64,000 nucleotides of DNA. It comes from Shewanella gelidii (GTDB lineage: Bacteria > Pseudomonadota > Gammaproteobacteria > Enterobacterales > Shewanellaceae). The notes under the pieces were generated by a model, which was given only the letters and a program-made list of their open reading frames with translations, ran no database searches and was not told the DNA's origin. A program made the translations under genes and the position numbers. The stretch lies in contig NZ_BMPZ01000008.1 in the NCBI RefSeq assembly GCF_014647855.1, forward strand, positions 62,001 through 126,000. The letters run 5' to 3'. Positions 1 to 8,391 of the stretch are shown in pieces. Position 1 is the first letter of the stretch. Each line of letters begins with the position of its first letter.

Positions 1-456
1 GAAATTGAAAATACCCTCTATCGTAAGACTTTGATCCCGGATCTGCGCTCAGATGTAGCCTTGCTGATTGAAACCGCCGACCGACTGATTAACCAGCAAG
101 AAACCATTGGCTTGCACCTGCAAATCGAGCGGCCTGACATTCCACTGTCGGTACATGCTGAGCTGATGGAGCTGCTTGAAGCTGTTGGCAACACGATAGA
201 TCACACCTTGCTCTGTGCCCGCAGCTTTTTAAGCGATCTACGCCGCGTACAGGAATACCACCAAAAAGTCATTCTGTTTGAAAGCGATGCCAATACCTGC
301 TGCACCCGCGCTAAAACCAAACTGTTTGAAACCGACTTGCCACTAGTCAACAAAGTGCAGCTGCGCTACTTCTTCGATCGCATTGATCAAGTCGCCAGCC
401 AGGCCGAGGACATTAGTGATCGTATCTCAATCTTCACCTTAAAACGCATGCAATAG
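1..456 (+). CDS. DUF47/PhoU-like putative phosphate transport regulator, 5'-truncated
   Basis: The reading frame is open from base 1, so the start lies outside the window; the TTG at 31 is internal. About 151 residues of the C-terminal part are visible, mostly helical and charged, ending with a DIS-DRISIFTLKRMQ type tail typical of the TIGR00153/DUF47 family (YkaA-like, PhoU-related). These proteins are cytoplasmic helical bundles almost always encoded just upstream of a PiT phosphate transporter, and are thought to modulate it. That is the case here: the PiT gene starts 14 bases downstream with a GAGGAGGG ribosome site, so the two form an operon. The family call rests on the tail and the context; the role is inferred. 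Confidence 0.85.
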   Translation, partial: EIENTLYRKTLIPDLRSDVALLIETADRLINQQETIGLHLQIERPDIPLSVHAELMELLEAVGNTIDHTLLCARSFLSDLRRVQEYHQKVILFESDANTCCTRAKTKLFETDLPLVNKVQLRYFFDRIDQVASQAEDISDRISIFTLKRMQ

Positions 457-469
457 CAGAGGAGGGCTT

Positions 470-1513
470 ATGGATTTAACCTTCGCAATCTTTCTTTCCA
501 GTGGTTTATTTTTAGGTTGGTCGCTTGGCGCCAATGATGCGGCAAATGTATTTGGCACCGCTGTTGGTACCCGCATGGTGCGCTTTTCTACGGCGGCGAT
601 TATCTGCTCCATAATGGTGGTTTTAGGCGCGGTGATTAGCGGCGCCGGCGCATCCCATACCCTGGGAGCCCTAGGCAAGGTATCAGCCCTTGGCGGCGCA
701 TTTACCGTGGCGCTTTCAGCAGCAAGTACTGTGTATTTGATGACAAAGTCTGGCCTGCCGGTTTCAACCGGACAAGCCATTGTGGGTGCAATTATTGGCT
801 GGAACCTATTTAGCGGCATGCAAACCGATCCGAAAATATTAAGCAAAATTGTCTCTACTTGGGTGATGTGCCCAATCCTTGCTGCAATTACTGCAGTACT
901 GCTCTATAAAGGCGTCAATCGCTTGATAGACTGGCTCAGACCCGGGTTGTTCTCACTAGATTTTTGGACCCGATTAGGCCTAATTACCGCCGGTGCATTT
1001 GGCTCCTATAGCCTAGGCGCCAATAATATTGCCAACGTGATGGGCGTCTTTGTCAGAAGCTCACCACTGGAAGAGAGCGTGTGGTTTGGTCTCCATTTTA
1101 GTCCGGCAATGCAGCTGTTCTTTTTTGGCGCAATAGCAATAAGTATTGGTGTATTTACCTACTCTAAAAAAGTCATGTTGACTGTTGGAGACAACCTTAT
1201 TGCTATGACGCCAGTCACCGCCTGGGTTGTGGTCATGGCCCACTCCATCGTGCTGTTTATATTTGCATCCCAGGGCTTGTCGGACACCGCGGTCGCCTTA
1301 GGTTTACCCCCCATTCCCTTGGTACCCGTTTCTAGCTCCCAGGCAGTGATTGGCGCAGTCGTCGGTATTGGGCTACTCAAGCGATTACCAATCCAGTGGC
1401 GCATGCTGCTACGCATTCTATCTGGCTGGGTAATCACGCCAATCTTATCGACCATCGCTTGTGTGATTGGTTTATACCTAGTGCAAAATATCTTTAGCCA
1501 AGTTGTGGTTTAA
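470..1513 (+). CDS. PiT family inorganic phosphate transporter
   Basis: 347-residue polytopic membrane protein of the PHO4/PiT family, a low-affinity symporter of phosphate (in general as metal-phosphate). The duplicated family signature is visible: GANDAANVFG at about residues 20-29 and GANNIANVMG at about 183-192, one in each half of the protein, and a VSSSQAVIGAVVG segment near the C-terminus. It is shorter than E. coli PitA (about 500 residues) because the central cytoplasmic loop is small, as in many DUF47-linked PiT proteins. It is the second gene of an operon with the DUF47 gene. PiT transporters also admit arsenate, which is notable because the convergent neighbour is an arsenate resistance operon. 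Confidence 0.93.
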   Translation: MDLTFAIFLSSGLFLGWSLGANDAANVFGTAVGTRMVRFSTAAIICSIMVVLGAVISGAGASHTLGALGKVSALGGAFTVALSAASTVYLMTKSGLPVSTGQAIVGAIIGWNLFSGMQTDPKILSKIVSTWVMCPILAAITAVLLYKGVNRLIDWLRPGLFSLDFWTRLGLITAGAFGSYSLGANNIANVMGVFVRSSPLEESVWFGLHFSPAMQLFFFGAIAISIGVFTYSKKVMLTVGDNLIAMTPVTAWVVVMAHSIVLFIFASQGLSDTAVALGLPPIPLVPVSSSQAVIGAVVGIGLLKRLPIQWRMLLRILSGWVITPILSTIACVIGLYLVQNIFSQVVV

Positions 1514-1548
1514 CACTTTGCTCAACGAACTTATTTATTCCTCTACAA

Positions 1549-1572
1549 AAATGGAGCCATTTGGCTCCATTT
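1549..1572. terminator. bidirectional intrinsic terminator between PiT gene and arsJ
   Basis: Perfect 10-bp inverted repeat AAATGGAGCC / GGCTCCATTT with a 4-base loop and A/T runs on both sides. It sits between two convergent genes and can end transcription from both. Confidence 0.85.
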
Positions 1573-1591
1573 CTTCATTTCGCATCTTGAT

Positions 1592-2863
1592 TTAGCTGAC
1601 CGCGGCATGACGCGGCAGTGCAATCGAAATCAAACACGTCAGCAATAGCATGGCGGTTGATACATACAAGCAAGCCGTTAAGCCATACCCTTGATAGAGC
1701 CAGCCAGATAATACAGTGCCCAATAAACGCCCCATAGCATTAGCCATATAGTAGAAACCGATATCGAGGGACACCCCATCATCTTTGGCATAGCTAACAA
1801 TTAAGTAGCTATGCAAGGATGAGTTAACGGCAAACACCACACCAAAAGCAAGCAAGCCGATGATCACGCTCCATAGTGGATCAAAACCAAGTCCCATTGC
1901 TATAGCAATCGCAGCAGGAAGAAATGCTAATAACCCCACCCAAATCATGGCACTGCGGCCATCGGGCATTTGGCACTTATTTGTATCAGCTTGGTTTCGC
2001 TCAGTGCCAGTAAACTTAGGCGCAAATGATTGCACCACGCCATAACCTATCACCCAAGCGGCGAGAAAGCCTCCGACCAAACTATGGGGCAGGCCCATTT
2101 CACTGGCTAAGAACACCGGCAAGGCCACCACAAACCAAACATCCCGTGAGGCAAACAAAAATAGACGCGCAGCTGAAAGTACATTGACCGAACGGCTCTT
2201 AGAGAACATCTCGGAAAACTTAGGCTTAGTTTTGGCTTTACCCAAGTCCTCCCCAAGGCTGAACACACTATAGAGCCAGACCAAGCCGAGAGCCGTCGCC
2301 ATCAAGGTCAAAGCACCGTGGAAGCCAAACCAGCTGAGCAAGGCACCGCCAAGAAAGAAACCAACCCCTTTTAAGGCGTTTTTTGAGCCGGTTAGCAAAG
2401 CTACCCAGCGATATAATTGCCCTTCCTCTCCTTTCGGAACCAATTGTTTTATGGCGCTCTTGGCACTCATTTTATTGAGATCTTTAGCTATGCCAGAAAG
2501 CGCTTGCGCAGCCATGACCCAAGGCACTCCTGCCATTGCAGACCAAAGAAAATCGTTTGGAACCATAAGCATGAACAATGCAATGACTTGCATCCCCAAC
2601 CCAAGGTTCATGGTGCGATTAAGACCAAATCGAGCACCAAGCCAGCCACCCAGTAAATTGGTGACCACGCCAAAAAACTCATAGAAAAGGAACAACATGG
2701 CAATTGCTAATGGGCTGTAACCGAGTTGGTGAAAGTGCAGCACGACCAACATACGTAGTGCACCATCTGTCAGCGTGAACGCCCAATAATTGCCAGTCAC
2801 AATCAAGTACTGACGAATTGCAGGGGACAGGTTACGAAGCATGCTCAGACCCATGTGGTTCAC
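1592..2863 (-). CDS. arsJ: organoarsenical efflux MFS transporter ArsJ
   Basis: 423-residue major facilitator protein with about twelve hydrophobic segments. The N-terminal region (IRQYLIVTGNYWAFTLTDGA, then a segment with YEFFGVVTNLLGGW) is the recognisable ArsJ sequence. ArsJ exports 1-arseno-3-phosphoglycerate, the unstable product made when the neighbouring glyceraldehyde-3-phosphate dehydrogenase uses arsenate in place of phosphate; the product then decays to arsenate outside the cell. It is the last gene of the arsR-gapdh-arsJ operon, 82 bases after the dehydrogenase gene. The call combines sequence recognition and the diagnostic gene order. Confidence 0.92.
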   Translation of the reverse strand: MNHMGLSMLRNLSPAIRQYLIVTGNYWAFTLTDGALRMLVVLHFHQLGYSPLAIAMLFLFYEFFGVVTNLLGGWLGARFGLNRTMNLGLGMQVIALFMLMVPNDFLWSAMAGVPWVMAAQALSGIAKDLNKMSAKSAIKQLVPKGEEGQLYRWVALLTGSKNALKGVGFFLGGALLSWFGFHGALTLMATALGLVWLYSVFSLGEDLGKAKTKPKFSEMFSKSRSVNVLSAARLFLFASRDVWFVVALPVFLASEMGLPHSLVGGFLAAWVIGYGVVQSFAPKFTGTERNQADTNKCQMPDGRSAMIWVGLLAFLPAAIAIAMGLGFDPLWSVIIGLLAFGVVFAVNSSLHSYLIVSYAKDDGVSLDIGFYYMANAMGRLLGTVLSGWLYQGYGLTACLYVSTAMLLLTCLISIALPRHAAVS

Positions 2864-2945
2864 TTCTCTATTTCATTCATCATTTATTTGTCGCACATCA
2901 TATTTATGCGCATTGCACAGGCGCATGTTAGTCAATGCGCACTAT

Positions 2946-3959
2946 CTAAGCTTTCTGATCAAGACGACCGATTTTACGCGCCAACTCCGCAGTACGGTTC
3001 GCATATCCCCACTCATTGTCATACCACACATATAGTTTCAGCTGCGTGCCATTGATAACCATTGTCGATAGCGCATCGACAATACTTGAACGAGGATCAG
3101 TTTTATAATCCACCGACACGAGTGGACGAGTTTCATAACCGAGAATGCCAGCAAGTTCCCCTTCGGCAGCTTCTTGCATCAACTGATTAATTTCCGCCTC
3201 TGTAACGCTACGTTGCATTTCGAACACACAATCGGTCAAGGATGCATTGGCCAACGGCACACGAACCGCATGGCCATTCAACTTGCCTTTTAGCTCTGGA
3301 AAAATATGAGTAATCGCTGTCGCACTGCCAGTTGTCGTCGGAATTAAGCTCTGACCACAAGCTCTGGCACGACGTAGATCTTTGTGAGGCGCATCCAAAA
3401 TCGTTTGCGTATTGGTAATGTCGTGAATGGTCGTCATTGAGCCATGCTTAATGCCAATCTTCTGATGCAGCACTTTAACCACTGGTGCTAGGCAGTTTGT
3501 AGTACAAGAGGCCGCGGTCACGATAGGATATTTGTCTTTATCATAAAGATCATCATTCACCCCCATCACGATATTCAAAATCCCGTCTTCTTTGACCGGT
3601 GCAGTAACGACAACGCGTTTTACACCTTGATCGAGGTAGGTCTGCAGTTTGTCCTTTTGGCGCATCACACCCGAAGCTTCAATGACCAAATCACAACGAG
3701 ACCAATCGGTTTGTCCAATTTCCATATTGCGCGACGTTTGAATCGCCTTGCCACCAATCACGATTTGATTGCCGTCAGCCGTTACAGCGTGATCCCAGCG
3801 GCCATGCACTGAGTCAAACTCAAGTAAATGCGCTAGCGTCGCTGCATCCCCTGCAGGGTCATTAATCTGAACAAATTCAACATCGTCCCACTGCCAAGCA
3901 GCACGTAATGCGAGTCGACCCATACGGCCAAATCCATTGATACCAATTTTAATTGTCAT
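2946..3959 (-). CDS. ArsJ-associated glyceraldehyde-3-phosphate dehydrogenase
   Basis: 337 residues, full length for type I GAPDH. The N-terminal Rossmann motif INGFGRMGR starts at residue 7; the active site SCTTNC is at 151-156 with nucleophile Cys152 and the partner His near 179; the C-terminal [11 protein letters not shown] is present. In arsR-gapdh-arsJ operons this paralogue forms 1-arseno-3-phosphoglycerate from glyceraldehyde 3-phosphate, NAD and arsenate, as substrate for ArsJ. It is therefore probably dedicated to arsenate detoxification rather than central glycolysis, an inference from gene neighbourhood. The 144-base gap to arsR upstream may hold its own regulated promoter. Confidence 0.92.
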   Translation of the reverse strand: MTIKIGINGFGRMGRLALRAAWQWDDVEFVQINDPAGDAATLAHLLEFDSVHGRWDHAVTADGNQIVIGGKAIQTSRNMEIGQTDWSRCDLVIEASGVMRQKDKLQTYLDQGVKRVVVTAPVKEDGILNIVMGVNDDLYDKDKYPIVTAASCTTNCLAPVVKVLHQKIGIKHGSMTTIHDITNTQTILDAPHKDLRRARACGQSLIPTTTGSATAITHIFPELKGKLNGHAVRVPLANASLTDCVFEMQRSVTEAEINQLMQEAAEGELAGILGYETRPLVSVDYKTDPRSSIVDALSTMVINGTQLKLYVWYDNEWGYANRTAELARKIGRLDQKA

Positions 3960-4042
3960 ACTTACCTCAGGTTTTGTTTGGGCTAACGCGCATCACCCTC
4001 TTAAATGCTTCATAGAAAGCACAGAATATACTGACCGATAAT

Positions 4043-4060
4043 ATATGGTAAAACGCATAT
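4043..4060. promoter_or_regulatory. candidate ArsR operator upstream of gapdh-arsJ
   Basis: Imperfect palindrome ATATG-N8-CATAT in an AT-rich stretch, 84 bases upstream of the dehydrogenase start and inside the arsR-gapdh gap. ArsR/SmtB repressors bind AT-rich hyphenated inverted repeats of this general form. The assignment is by position and shape only. Confidence 0.3.
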
Positions 4061-4103
4061 CATAAAGCACTTTTTAACAATAATGCTGAGATTTGCTCAA
4101 GGA

Positions 4104-4439
4104 TTATTCGCGAATAGGTCGCTCTTGCATGTGCAATAGGTTGAATTGCTCTTGCTTAATAAAAGACTGGTTTTCACGGCTGGTTTCGGCCAAGACTTGG
4201 CAAGCCCACTCCGGGAGTTCGGGATTGATACGGTAATAAACCCATTGGCCTTGGCGACGATCCACCAACAAACCATTTTGTCTCAGCTTTGCTAGATGAC
4301 GAGAGATTTTCGGTTGAATATCATTTAAAGCAGCCATGAGCTCACACACACACAGTTCTTCATGCTGCATAATGAGCAGCACGCATTTGAGTCGTGTTTC
4401 ATCTGACAAAGATTTGAAACAAACTGTGGGGCTTATCAT
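4104..4439 (-). CDS. arsR: ArsR/SmtB family arsenic-responsive repressor
   Basis: 111-residue winged-helix repressor. The metalloid-binding motif ELCVCEL is present, with Cys30 and Cys32 in the DNA-binding helix region and a further Cys19 nearby; E. coli-type ArsR uses such a Cys-x-Cys pair for As(III). The recognition helix region (KISRHLAKLRQNGLL) and wing (GQWVYYRI) follow. It starts after a GTAGGAG ribosome site. First gene of the arsR-gapdh-arsJ operon, so it presumably represses its own operon until arsenite or antimonite binds. Confidence 0.92.
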   Translation of the reverse strand: MISPTVCFKSLSDETRLKCVLLIMQHEELCVCELMAALNDIQPKISRHLAKLRQNGLLVDRRQGQWVYYRINPELPEWACQVLAETSRENQSFIKQEQFNLLHMQERPIRE

Positions 4440-4898
4440 TGGGCTCCTACACTAAACCGAAAGTTCTATTGTTCATGATTTGGCACTGCATAGAAAGCAC
4501 CAATTTAAAGTCGCTCATGATGAAACCACAAAACATGCATTTAATAACACCTTTATTACAAGTTAATCCATAAAGTGTGACCCACCGATAAAGAATTGCA
4601 CTCGCTTCTAAGTAAAAACCACATACATCCGGGCAAACGTTGCCCGTTTGTTGTCTGTTTTTGTAATCAAACAATCCCGAAATTACCCATGGAAAATTCT
4701 GCAAAGACAGGTAAAATATCTCCACTTTAGTTGGCAGGTTGATTCATCTGGCTTATGCAGGGTTTACAATAATCAAGCCGCCTATTGAATCGAGCCCAGC
4801 AAACATAAATACAAAAGAAATCATTTCGTGTTCAGCAGTAAGAGAGGCTGGGCAACGAAAGCACTACCCTACTCAAACCATTCAGAGGTCTACTCGTC
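4440..4898. other. 459-base intergenic region between arsR and purC
   Basis: Divergent promoter region for the arsenic operon (-) and purC (+). It is AT-rich. The only structure I could define is the palindrome at 4630-4646, listed separately. A GTG-initiated minus-strand frame at 4447-4725 has no convincing ribosome site or recognisable protein features and is not called. Confidence 0.5.
4630..4646. promoter_or_regulatory. PurR-like palindrome upstream of purC
   Basis: CGGGCAA-ACG-TTGCCCG is a perfect 7-bp inverted repeat. It contains GCAAACGTT, the left two thirds of the PurR box core GCAAACGTTTGC, but one base is missing from the right half, which shifts the symmetry to an odd centre. It lies about 250 bases upstream of the purC start, next to a possible promoter whose -10-like TAAAAT is near 4712. 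PurR control of purC is known in enterics; here it is a guess from motif similarity and position. Confidence 0.3.
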
Positions 4899-6002
4899 AT
4901 GAGTCTTGCCGATTCAGTTCTAGCTGTTAACAATGATTTACCCATCCGTACTAACGACCCAGTGCACAGTGGCAAAGTCCGTAGTGTTTATTGGCTTACC
5001 GAAGCCGATAGCCGTCGTTTGATTGAACAAAAAGGCTATGATGTCCCTGCCGATACTCCCCTTGCGATTATGGTCATCAGCGATCGAATCTCGGCGTTTG
5101 ATTGCATCTTCCATGGCGAAGGCGGCATGCAAGGTATTCCCGGTAAAGGCGCAGCGCTCAATGCTATTTCTAACCACTGGTTTAAGCTTTTTAAAGAGCA
5201 AGGGTTAGCAGATAGCCATATTCTAGATATTCCACACCCTTTTGTTTGGATTGTGCAAAAAGCACGTCCAATTATGATTGAAGCGATTTGCCGACAGTAC
5301 ATCACGGGCTCAATGTGGCGTGCGTATACCAAGGGCGAACGTAACTTCTGTGGGATTGAACTGCCTGAAGGTTTACAAAAAGACCAAAAGTTACCAGAGC
5401 TGTTAATGACGCCATCCACTAAAGGTATCTTGAGTGGCATTCCTGGTGTACCAGAGCAAGATGACGTCAACATCACTCGCTCTGATATTGAAAACAACTA
5501 TGAAGCATTCAAGTTTGAGAAACATGAAGACATTGCACTTTATGAGAAACTGTTATCTGAAGGCTTCGCTGTAATTGAAAAGGCTCTCGGTAGCCTTGAC
5601 CAAATTTTTGTCGACACTAAGTTCGAATTTGGCTATGTCAACGATGTAAATGGCCAGTCAAAACTCATTTACATGGACGAAGTCGGCACTCCTGATTCAT
5701 CTCGCATATGGGATGGTCCAGCCTACCGCTATGGGAAGGTCGTAGAGAATTCAAAAGAAGGTTTCCGCCAAATGCTATTGAATCACTTCCCAGATCCTGA
5801 TGTTTTGCTCAACAAAGATCGCATGGATGAGCGTAGCGCACTCGCAAATGACAACGCGCTACCAACCGAAGTGATGATGAAGGTTTCTGCGACTTATATC
5901 GATATTGCCGAAAAAATTACCGGTGAAAAACTCGAGTTGTCGCAAAACCCGAAAGCAGAAATTATCGAAATTTTAAAAAATGATTACGACTTAATTGTTT
6001 AG
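4899..6002 (+). CDS. purC: phosphoribosylaminoimidazole-succinocarboxamide synthase (SAICAR synthetase)
   Basis: 367 residues, the long PurC form found in Vibrio, Shewanella and relatives rather than the roughly 237-residue E. coli form. It joins CAIR and aspartate with ATP to form SAICAR in purine biosynthesis, in the cytoplasm. Visible family features are [11 protein letters not shown] near residue 23 (nucleotide-binding strand and loop), [11 protein letters not shown] near 61-71, and [16 protein letters not shown] near 251, the aspartate/CAIR-binding segment. The gene is monocistronic, ending in a strong terminator 20 bases after the stop. Confidence 0.95.
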   Translation: MSLADSVLAVNNDLPIRTNDPVHSGKVRSVYWLTEADSRRLIEQKGYDVPADTPLAIMVISDRISAFDCIFHGEGGMQGIPGKGAALNAISNHWFKLFKEQGLADSHILDIPHPFVWIVQKARPIMIEAICRQYITGSMWRAYTKGERNFCGIELPEGLQKDQKLPELLMTPSTKGILSGIPGVPEQDDVNITRSDIENNYEAFKFEKHEDIALYEKLLSEGFAVIEKALGSLDQIFVDTKFEFGYVNDVNGQSKLIYMDEVGTPDSSRIWDGPAYRYGKVVENSKEGFRQMLLNHFPDPDVLLNKDRMDERSALANDNALPTEVMMKVSATYIDIAEKITGEKLELSQNPKAEIIEILKNDYDLIV

Positions 6003-6022
6003 TCATCACAATATCTCAGGTT

Positions 6023-6048
6023 AAAAAGGCGCCGAATGGCGCCTTTTT
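6023..6048 (+). terminator. intrinsic terminator of purC
   Basis: Perfect 11-bp inverted repeat AAAAAGGCGCC / GGCGCCTTTTT with loop GAAT, ending in a T-run. It can also stop the convergent tetR transcript. Confidence 0.92.
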
Positions 6049-6068
6049 AGTTGCTAAAACAAAATCAA

Positions 6069-6680
6069 TTAAGCCTGATATTGCTTTAAAAACATTGAAA
6101 CGGAAGACTCAACAATCGCTTTTGTCGCAGCATCATCAAGCTGTGGTGCTTGTGTAATCACTTGCGGCCAAAATGCAAAAGACTTTATTAGTCCAATAAA
6201 TTGTGTTGATGCCATTTCATAATCAAGTGGCTTTAAACGCCCATCCTCCTGCGCGGCTTTTAACCAAACAATGAGGCCACTTTCAGCAACACTCAATTTC
6301 GCCAAATTTTGCTGCACCATGTCAGCAGAATGAAAACACTCCGCAATCACGAGTCTCGACATACGCATGTGCGCTTCAGATCTCAATAACGCCGCCTCCT
6401 GCATCGCTATGTCATAAAGCTGAGTCGCTAGCGGTGCCGTCTTGCTATAAGGATAGCAAGTCGCAGCGAGCGCTTTTTCCCATACTTGCGCCATGATTTC
6501 TGAAAAAAGCACTTCTTTGCTAGCAAAGTGATTGTAAACCGTCCGTTTCGACACTTGGGCTCTCGCTGAAATTTTATCCATGCTCGAACCTTGAAAACCA
6601 CATTCATGGAACTCTTCTATCGCAGCATCAATAATTGCTAGACGTTTACGCTCAGTCAATGTGAGCTTTTGGGAATTCAA
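6069..6680 (-). CDS. TetR/AcrR family transcriptional regulator
   Basis: 203 residues. The N-terminal helix-turn-helix domain is clear at about residues 10-55 (RLAIIDAAIEEFHECGF, then ISARAQVSKRTVYNHFASKE), followed by a variable all-helical ligand domain. The start is a TTG at 6680, chosen because TAAGGA lies at proper spacing upstream and no in-frame ATG occurs before the HTH. It is divergent from the metallo-hydrolase gene, and a 35-base perfect inverted-repeat element lies between them, so it most likely represses that gene and possibly itself. The pairing recalls ramR-romA of Klebsiella, but the operator sequence is different. The ligand is unknown. Confidence 0.92.
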   Translation of the reverse strand: MNSQKLTLTERKRLAIIDAAIEEFHECGFQGSSMDKISARAQVSKRTVYNHFASKEVLFSEIMAQVWEKALAATCYPYSKTAPLATQLYDIAMQEAALLRSEAHMRMSRLVIAECFHSADMVQQNLAKLSVAESGLIVWLKAAQEDGRLKPLDYEMASTQFIGLIKSFAFWPQVITQAPQLDDAATKAIVESSVSMFLKQYQA

Positions 6681-6816
6681 TGGTGGCGTTCCTTATCTTA
6701 CTTTAGAGTTTTTAGCTGACTACAGGCCATCTTTCGCAAGCCAGCGGCTTCATTTTTGCCGATAAGCATATCATTTACCCATAAATATTACACTACGCAG
6801 TTTACTTTTCACAAAC

Positions 6817-6851
6817 CCACAAGTAAACTACTCAGTGTAGTTTACTTGTGG
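6817..6851. promoter_or_regulatory. perfect 15-bp inverted repeat, probable TetR operator
   Basis: CCACAAGTAAACTAC and GTAGTTTACTTGTGG are exact reverse complements separated by TCAGT. The repeat ends 18 bases before the hydrolase ATG at 6869, so a bound repressor would block initiation. A further half-site GCAGTTTAC at 6798-6806 repeats the GTAGTTTAC core, so three GTTTAC/GTAAAC half-sites are spaced through 6798-6851. This length and symmetry are typical of TetR-family operators. Confidence 0.7.
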
Positions 6852-6868
6852 ACTGAAAAACAGGTCAT

Positions 6869-8176
6869 ATGTTTATGCAACAAGACCAGCCCCAGAGTTC
6901 GCGACACATGACCTTCAGGGCTGAAACCGGAGTTTCAACAGAGAACACGATGCGCACTCTTTTCATTGCAAGTTTGATTGGGCTATTGCTCAGTTTATGT
7001 TTAGGACTATTTTTTATGAAGCTTAATTCAACAAATGCTGCTGAGCTCCAGCAATCCGTTATTCGTACACACAAAACAAGTCAGCCACCAGCGATGTTCT
7101 TGGATGGGAAGTTCCACAATCAAGATACGAGCGTCGTGCAAGATATGAGTAAACTTGGCAGTATTTTATGGCGCTATATGACGGAGAAGCGTATTGCGGC
7201 AATACCTGAACATCCGGTTCCAGTAGAGGTGATACCTATCGAAGCATTGCAACAATCTGTGAATACCCTTATCTATCGTTTAGGCCACTCGAGCATATTG
7301 ATGAATTTTTCGGGAGAAACATGGTTAATTGATCCCGTGTTTTCAAAACGAGCCTCCCCTGTACAATGGGCCGGTCCTGCTCGCTTCCATCAACCTCCTA
7401 TAAGTCTCAAGGATTTACCTTCTATTCAAGGAGTGGTCATTTCCCACAATCACTATGATCATTTAGATTACGATACAATCCGCCAAATCCACGCTCGAGT
7501 TGCACACTTTGTGGTGCCGATGGGCGTTAAACACACCTTGATCAAATGGGGAGTCGATCCCGATAAAGTTCAAGAGCTGAATTGGTGGCAGACCACGCAC
7601 CTTGGCAAACTAGCAATCACGGCAACGCCAGCACAACACTTCTCAGGCCGTGGCCTGACAGACACCGATCAATCACTGTGGGCGTCTTGGGTGTTTAAAA
7701 GTGAGAGTGCAAATATTTTTTACAGTGGTGACAGCGGTTATTTTGACGGGTTTAAGCAAATAGGCGAGCAATTCGGCCCCTTTGATATCACACTCATGGA
7801 AACTGGTGCTTACGATAAAGACTGGCCAGATATCCACATGCATCCACAACAAACTTTACAAGCGCATATCGATTTAAAAGGAAAACGTCTGTTACCTGTT
7901 CATAACAGCACTTTTGATTTAGCAATGCATCCTTGGTATGAGCCCTTAGAGCAATTAGTACAGTTGGCGAGTGCGTCTAATGAGGTCGTACTTACGCCGC
8001 TGATGGGGGCGCCTATCCGTTTAAATGAACTACAACAAGCCCATGTTCTAGAAAATCAGGATCATCAACAACGATGGTGGCGACAACTCGATCCAAATTT
8101 TGTCGATGTCATTCACAAGGCTCCGAACAATAAAGACGCTACACAATCAGCAGAGGTACTGCAGCCTGTTACTTAA
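6869..8176 (+). CDS. membrane-anchored metallo-beta-lactamase-fold hydrolase (RomA / NAPE-PLD type)
   Basis: 435 residues as called; an in-frame ATG at 6950 would start directly at the hydrophobic segment MRTLFIASLIGLLLSLCLGL and gives 408 residues. ATG 6869 has an ACAGG site before it, so both remain possible. After the N-terminal anchor comes a Lactamase_B_2 domain: GHSSILMNF, then DPVFSKRASP, the metal-binding HNHYDH at 193-198, the GDSGYF segment and a final HNSTF. The family includes RomA and NAPE-phospholipase D; the substrate is unknown. It faces the TetR gene across a probable operator, so expression is likely induced by the TetR ligand. Active site expected in the periplasm or at the membrane. 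Confidence 0.85.
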   Translation: MFMQQDQPQSSRHMTFRAETGVSTENTMRTLFIASLIGLLLSLCLGLFFMKLNSTNAAELQQSVIRTHKTSQPPAMFLDGKFHNQDTSVVQDMSKLGSILWRYMTEKRIAAIPEHPVPVEVIPIEALQQSVNTLIYRLGHSSILMNFSGETWLIDPVFSKRASPVQWAGPARFHQPPISLKDLPSIQGVVISHNHYDHLDYDTIRQIHARVAHFVVPMGVKHTLIKWGVDPDKVQELNWWQTTHLGKLAITATPAQHFSGRGLTDTDQSLWASWVFKSESANIFYSGDSGYFDGFKQIGEQFGPFDITLMETGAYDKDWPDIHMHPQQTLQAHIDLKGKRLLPVHNSTFDLAMHPWYEPLEQLVQLASASNEVVLTPLMGAPIRLNELQQAHVLENQDHQQRWWRQLDPNFVDVIHKAPNNKDATQSAEVLQPVT

Positions 8177-8187
8177 GCGCAGGGTTT

Positions 8188-8391
8188 TTACCCACTAAAA
8201 ACAAACGCCCAATCAAAAGGGGCATAGCCCTTCAGCTTATGCCCCTTCCGGTTGTATGAACCTTTCCCTTTTTTAGGTCTTTCAGTTCTCGTTTTAAACA
8301 GTGGACTGGTCACCACCGCCTTTAACGCATTGTCATAAATTTGTCCCCGACCGTGGTCATAATCATGGGGCTCAGGTTTACGCTTTGCCAT
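8188..8391 (-). CDS. arfA: alternative ribosome-rescue factor ArfA
   Basis: 67 residues. The core [20 protein letters not shown] followed by [11 protein letters not shown] matches ArfA, which binds stalled non-stop ribosomes and recruits RF2 to release the peptide when tmRNA is absent. ATG has GGAGA seven bases upstream. The reading frame contains an intrinsic terminator over codons 49-59 (listed separately), the arrangement known from E. coli and relatives in which arfA mRNA lacks a stop codon and its truncated product is tagged and destroyed unless trans-translation fails. The basic tail past the hairpin is dispensable in the E. coli protein. Convergent with the hydrolase gene, 11 bases apart. 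Confidence 0.9.
   Translation of the reverse strand: MAKRKPEPHDYDHGRGQIYDNALKAVVTSPLFKTRTERPKKGKGSYNRKGHKLKGYAPFDWAFVFSG
8217..8247 (-). terminator. intrinsic terminator inside the arfA coding sequence
   Basis: On the minus strand AAGGGGCATA and TATGCCCCTT form a perfect 10-bp stem with an 11-base loop, followed by TTTTGATT. It spans arfA codons 49-59, upstream of the stop codon. Most transcripts would therefore end without a stop codon, which is the basis of ArfA autoregulation. Confidence 0.85.

Noticed and set aside
439..1455. Minus-strand open frames inside the PiT gene
   Set aside because: They overlap a well-supported membrane transporter in antisense and lack recognisable protein features or ribosome sites.
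4447..4725. 92-codon minus-strand frame upstream of arsR
   Set aside because: GTG start without a ribosome site, odd composition, and it occupies the divergent promoter region.
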